A stretch of DNA of 10,586 nt from an uncultured Actinomycetes bacterium (GTDB taxonomy: Bacteria; Actinomycetota; Actinomycetes; Nanopelagicales; Nanopelagicaceae), in NCBI GenBank assembly GCA_903932695.1, contig CAIZGZ010000053.1, positions 1 to 10,586 of the forward strand. Direction: 5' to 3'. Position 1 is the first letter of the stretch. Each line of letters begins with the position of its first letter. Both the position numbers and the translations under genes were made by a program. The notes below the pieces were generated by a model. It had not been told where the DNA came from and did no database searches. It saw only the letters and a program-made list of their open reading frames with translations. Positions 8,809-10,586 of the stretch are shown here, piece after piece.

Positions 8809-9749
8809 TAGTTATCCCCCGCAATTGAGCCGCCAAGAAGTAGATAGAGCACAGCCATTCGGACATTGACGCCATTTTTCACCTGCGAGAGGACCCGAGA
8901 ACGCGTTGAATCCGCTGCTTCCGCCGAAATCTCAAGCCCACGATTCATTGGACCAGGATGCATAATGATGGAACCTGACTTCATACGATATAGGCGCTCC
9001 TGATTGAGTCCATATTCACGAGCATATTCGCGCTCCGAAGGAAAGAATGAACCATTCATTCGCTCACTCTGCACTCTGAGCATCATCACAACATCGCAGT
9101 GTTCGATGATCTGATCTAATTCGTACGCGGTATCAACGCCCCAAGTACCCACTCCGTACGGCATGAGCGTCGGCGGTGCAACCAAAGTAACTTTTGCACC
9201 CATCGCCTTGAGCAGTAAGACGTTGCTGCGAGCAACCCGAGAATGAAGAATGTCACCAACGATCGCAACATGAAGTCCAGTGAAATCGTTGCCATATTCA
9301 GGGAAGTTCTCGCGAATAGTAAGAGCATCGAGCAGGGCTTGTGTCGGATGTTCATGCGTACCATCGCCGGCATTCACCACACCTGCTTCTATCCACCCTG
9401 AGCTAGCAAGTAGTTGGGCGGCCCCGGAAGCCGGATGTCTGATCACCATCAAGTCGGCGCCCATCGCCTCAAGAGTCTGAGCCGTATCTTTCAGGCTCTC
9501 GCCTTTACTCACGCTCGAACCTTTTGCTGAAAAGTTAATGACATCTGCCGACAATTTCTTCGCTGCAGATTCAAAAGAGAGTCGAGTGCGGGTGGAGTCC
9601 TCGAAGAAGAGATTAACGATCGTGCGACCACGCAAAGTTGGCAGCTTCTTGACTGGACCCTGAGTTACGCGAGAAAGCTCACCCGCGGTATCGAGGATGG
9701 TGATGATCTCGTCGCGTGAGAGATCGGCGATGCTCAACAGATTCTTCAT
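8808..9749 (-). CDS. pyrB: aspartate carbamoyltransferase catalytic chain
   Basis: Joins carbamoyl phosphate to aspartate, the committed step of the pathway. The 313 residues show the carbamoyl-phosphate site STRTR (52-56), the Lys82 loop (SSVSKGES), HPTQALLD (134-141), and the aspartate-binding elements RVQSER (225-230) and HPGPMNRG (264-271). No pyrI regulatory-chain gene lies alongside, so allosteric control of the E. coli kind is not expected and regulation probably rests on PyrR. The ATG overlaps the pyrR stop as ATGA. Only a weak purine-rich stretch precedes it, so coupling to pyrR translation is likely. Confidence 0.98.
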   Translation of the reverse strand: MKNLLSIADLSRDEIITILDTAGELSRVTQGPVKKLPTLRGRTIVNLFFEDSTRTRLSFESAAKKLSADVINFSAKGSSVSKGESLKDTAQTLEAMGADLMVIRHPASGAAQLLASSGWIEAGVVNAGDGTHEHPTQALLDALTIRENFPEYGNDFTGLHVAIVGDILHSRVARSNVLLLKAMGAKVTLVAPPTLMPYGVGTWGVDTAYELDQIIEHCDVVMMLRVQSERMNGSFFPSEREYAREYGLNQERLYRMKSGSIIMHPGPMNRGLEISAEAADSTRSRVLSQVKNGVNVRMAVLYLLLGGSIAGDN

Positions 9750-10273
9750 GCCCGCTCACCCACTTCAACCTGGTCGATGCCATCGACTTCGACGAGTTGA
9801 ACCTTCACTAACTCTTTGGCATTTGTTGGAATATTTTTGCCAACGTAGTCAGCTCGAATTGGTAGCTCTCGATGGCCTCTATCCACCAGTACGCCGAGTT
9901 GTACTGTGCTGGGGCGACCAAGCTCTGAGATCGCATCAAGCGCTGCTCGAATCGTACGACCTGAGAAGAGCACATCATCGATCAAGACGACGTTCTTACC
10001 TTCGATACCCTCAAGTGGCAGTTGGGTTTCAAGGATCGAACGCGGTGCACGCATCCGAAGGTCGTCGCGATACATGGTGATATCAAGGGAGCCGACCGCT
10101 ACTGGTGCTTCGATGCTGGCGAGGAATTCTGCGATCCGATTGGCTAGGTAGACACCTCGGGTAGGAATTCCAAGAAGAACAACGCCCTGTACGCCATGAT
10201 TGCGTTCGATAATCTCGTGGGCAATACGTTTGAGTGAGCGATCAATCTCGCTCTTTTCCAGCACAACACTCAT
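9746..10273 (-). CDS. pyrR: PyrR, pyr operon RNA-binding regulator / uracil phosphoribosyltransferase fold
   Basis: Binds pyr mRNA when UMP/UTP is plentiful and lowers expression of the operon; many PyrRs also make UMP from uracil and PRPP. The 175 residues carry the type I phosphoribosyltransferase features: GIPTRGVYLA (35-44, pyrophosphate loop region), DITMYRDDL (64-72), the PRPP loop VVLIDDVLFSGRT (95-107) and DRGHRELPIRADYVGKNIPT (131-150), which is distinctive for PyrR. The ATG at 10273 follows AAGGAG with a five-base spacer. That ribosome site lies in the 3' arm of a predicted PyrR-binding hairpin, so the gene probably represses itself and, by coupling, the genes after it. Confidence 0.97.
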   Translation of the reverse strand: MSVVLEKSEIDRSLKRIAHEIIERNHGVQGVVLLGIPTRGVYLANRIAEFLASIEAPVAVGSLDITMYRDDLRMRAPRSILETQLPLEGIEGKNVVLIDDVLFSGRTIRAALDAISELGRPSTVQLGVLVDRGHRELPIRADYVGKNIPTNAKELVKVQLVEVDGIDQVEVGERA

Positions 10274-10280
10274 CGAGTCT

Positions 10281-10313
10281 CCTTCGCCGCCTCACAGGAC
10301 GGATCGTTAAAGG
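10281..10313 (-). promoter_or_regulatory. PyrR-binding hairpin that sequesters the pyrR ribosome binding site
   Basis: On the minus strand the leader can fold as a bulged stem-loop. From the outside: CCUU (10313-10310) pairs with AAGG (10284-10281); CG (10306-10305) with CG (10286-10285); CCG (10302-10300) with CGG (10289-10287); and CC (10298-10297) with GG (10291-10290), closing on a UGUGA loop. Unpaired bases lie on the 5' side. The tip, GUCCUGUGAGGC, resembles the conserved PyrR binding loop of Bacillus and actinobacterial pyr leaders. The outer stem covers most of the AAGGAG Shine-Dalgarno (10284-10279). No run of U follows, so this looks like translational control as described for Mycobacterium pyrR, not attenuation. 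Pairing was worked out by hand. Confidence 0.8.
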
Positions 10314-10340
10314 TTTCATGCACTTCGACTTACATGCGGA

Positions 10341-10349
10341 ACTTTAGCA
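10341..10349 (-). promoter_or_regulatory. possible extended -10 promoter for the pyr operon
   Basis: TGCTAAAGT fits an extended -10 (TGn followed by TAnnnT). It would start transcription near 10334 and leave a leader of about 60 bases holding the whole PyrR hairpin. The -35 region is poor: CGCTTG at 10368-10363 has a 16-base spacer but little resemblance to TTGACA. Transcription from nusB upstream may also continue into the operon, since no terminator is evident between them. Confidence 0.35.
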
Positions 10350-10384
10350 CCCTCTACGGGTACAAGCGGGTTGCGCCCAGGGGG

Positions 10385-10586
10385 TTAGTTTGAATCCAGT
10401 GAGATGAGAGATTTGAGCGTGATGACCCGACCTAGGACCCCGTTGATGTAGGCCGCCGAGTCCTTGGTGGAGAGTTCTTGCGCTAATTCCACAGCCTCAC
10501 TCGTTGCGATTTGGTCAGAGAGGGAGTTCTCCCAGAGGATTTCATAGAGCGCAATTCGCAACAGGTTACGGTCAATCGCCGGCATA
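10385..10586 (-). CDS. nusB: transcription antitermination factor NusB, C-terminal part (5' end beyond window)
   Basis: The last 66 residues of NusB, which binds boxA RNA with NusE/S10 and prevents early termination of rRNA transcripts. The motifs DRNLLRIALYEILW, SEAVELAQELS and the near-terminal AAYINGVLGRV follow the family's C-terminal helices, where DRAILRLAxYELL and FVNGVLDxI are typical. The gene ends in TAA at 10387-10385. The Met at 10585 is almost certainly internal, because NusB is usually 130-150 residues long and this motif lies mid-protein. nusB directly upstream of pyrR is the usual actinobacterial arrangement. Confidence 0.9.
   Translation of the reverse strand, partial: MPAIDRNLLRIALYEILWENSLSDQIATSEAVELAQELSTKDSAAYINGVLGRVITLKSLISLDSN

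Noticed and set aside
10242..10319. A 25-codon open frame on the minus strand across the PyrR hairpin, starting MKPLTIRPVRRRRR and overlapping the pyrR start.
   Set aside because: No convincing ribosome site precedes it. Its arginine run is what the GAGGCGGCGAAGGAG stretch of the hairpin and Shine-Dalgarno would encode by chance. Conservation in relatives would be needed to revive a leader-peptide idea.
10349..10361. Small inverted repeat ACCC-GTAGA-GGGT after nusB as a terminator.
   Set aside because: Only four pairs and no following T-run; it overlaps the likely promoter instead.

Overview
The window holds one minus-strand gene cluster for de novo pyrimidine synthesis, flanked by housekeeping genes. 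Read in the direction of transcription (right edge to left edge) the order is: 3' end of nusB, a 111-base leader, pyrR, pyrB, pyrC, carA, carB, pyrK, pyrD, pyrF, and then a reading frame that joins an actinobacterial integration host factor (MihF) to guanylate kinase and runs off the left edge. I see no plus-strand gene, tRNA, rRNA, mobile element, CRISPR array or long repeat.

Organism: MihF occurs essentially only in Actinomycetota, and nusB-pyrR-...-pyrF-mihF-gmk is the arrangement expected there. Base composition is moderate (roughly half G+C by eye), well below Streptomyces or Mycobacterium. This suggests a mid-GC actinobacterium, perhaps one of the small aquatic lineages; that placement is inference.

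The genes are tightly packed. Seven of the eight junctions from pyrR to mihF-gmk overlap by 1 to 8 bases and the remaining one (carB-pyrK) is 11 bases, so this is one operon with translational coupling. The products catalyse bicarbonate + glutamine + ATP to carbamoyl phosphate (CarAB), carbamoyl aspartate (PyrB), dihydroorotate (PyrC), orotate (PyrD with its electron-transfer partner PyrK) and OMP to UMP (PyrF). pyrE (OMP synthesis) is absent from the window. PyrR is the regulator. A bulged hairpin carrying a PyrR-type CCUGUGAGG loop sits just upstream of pyrR and ties up its Shine-Dalgarno sequence, which fits the translational repression known from mycobacteria.

Points of interest: (1) MihF and Gmk share one uninterrupted reading frame; (2) the enzyme set and order from pyrB to pyrF match the Bacillus pyr operon (class 1B PyrD with PyrK, short type I PyrF) rather than the Mycobacterium/Streptomyces pattern; (3) the palindrome GATC is several-fold over-represented in the stretches I counted by hand. 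Otherwise this is a recognisable metabolic operon, and I found no wholly unknown system.
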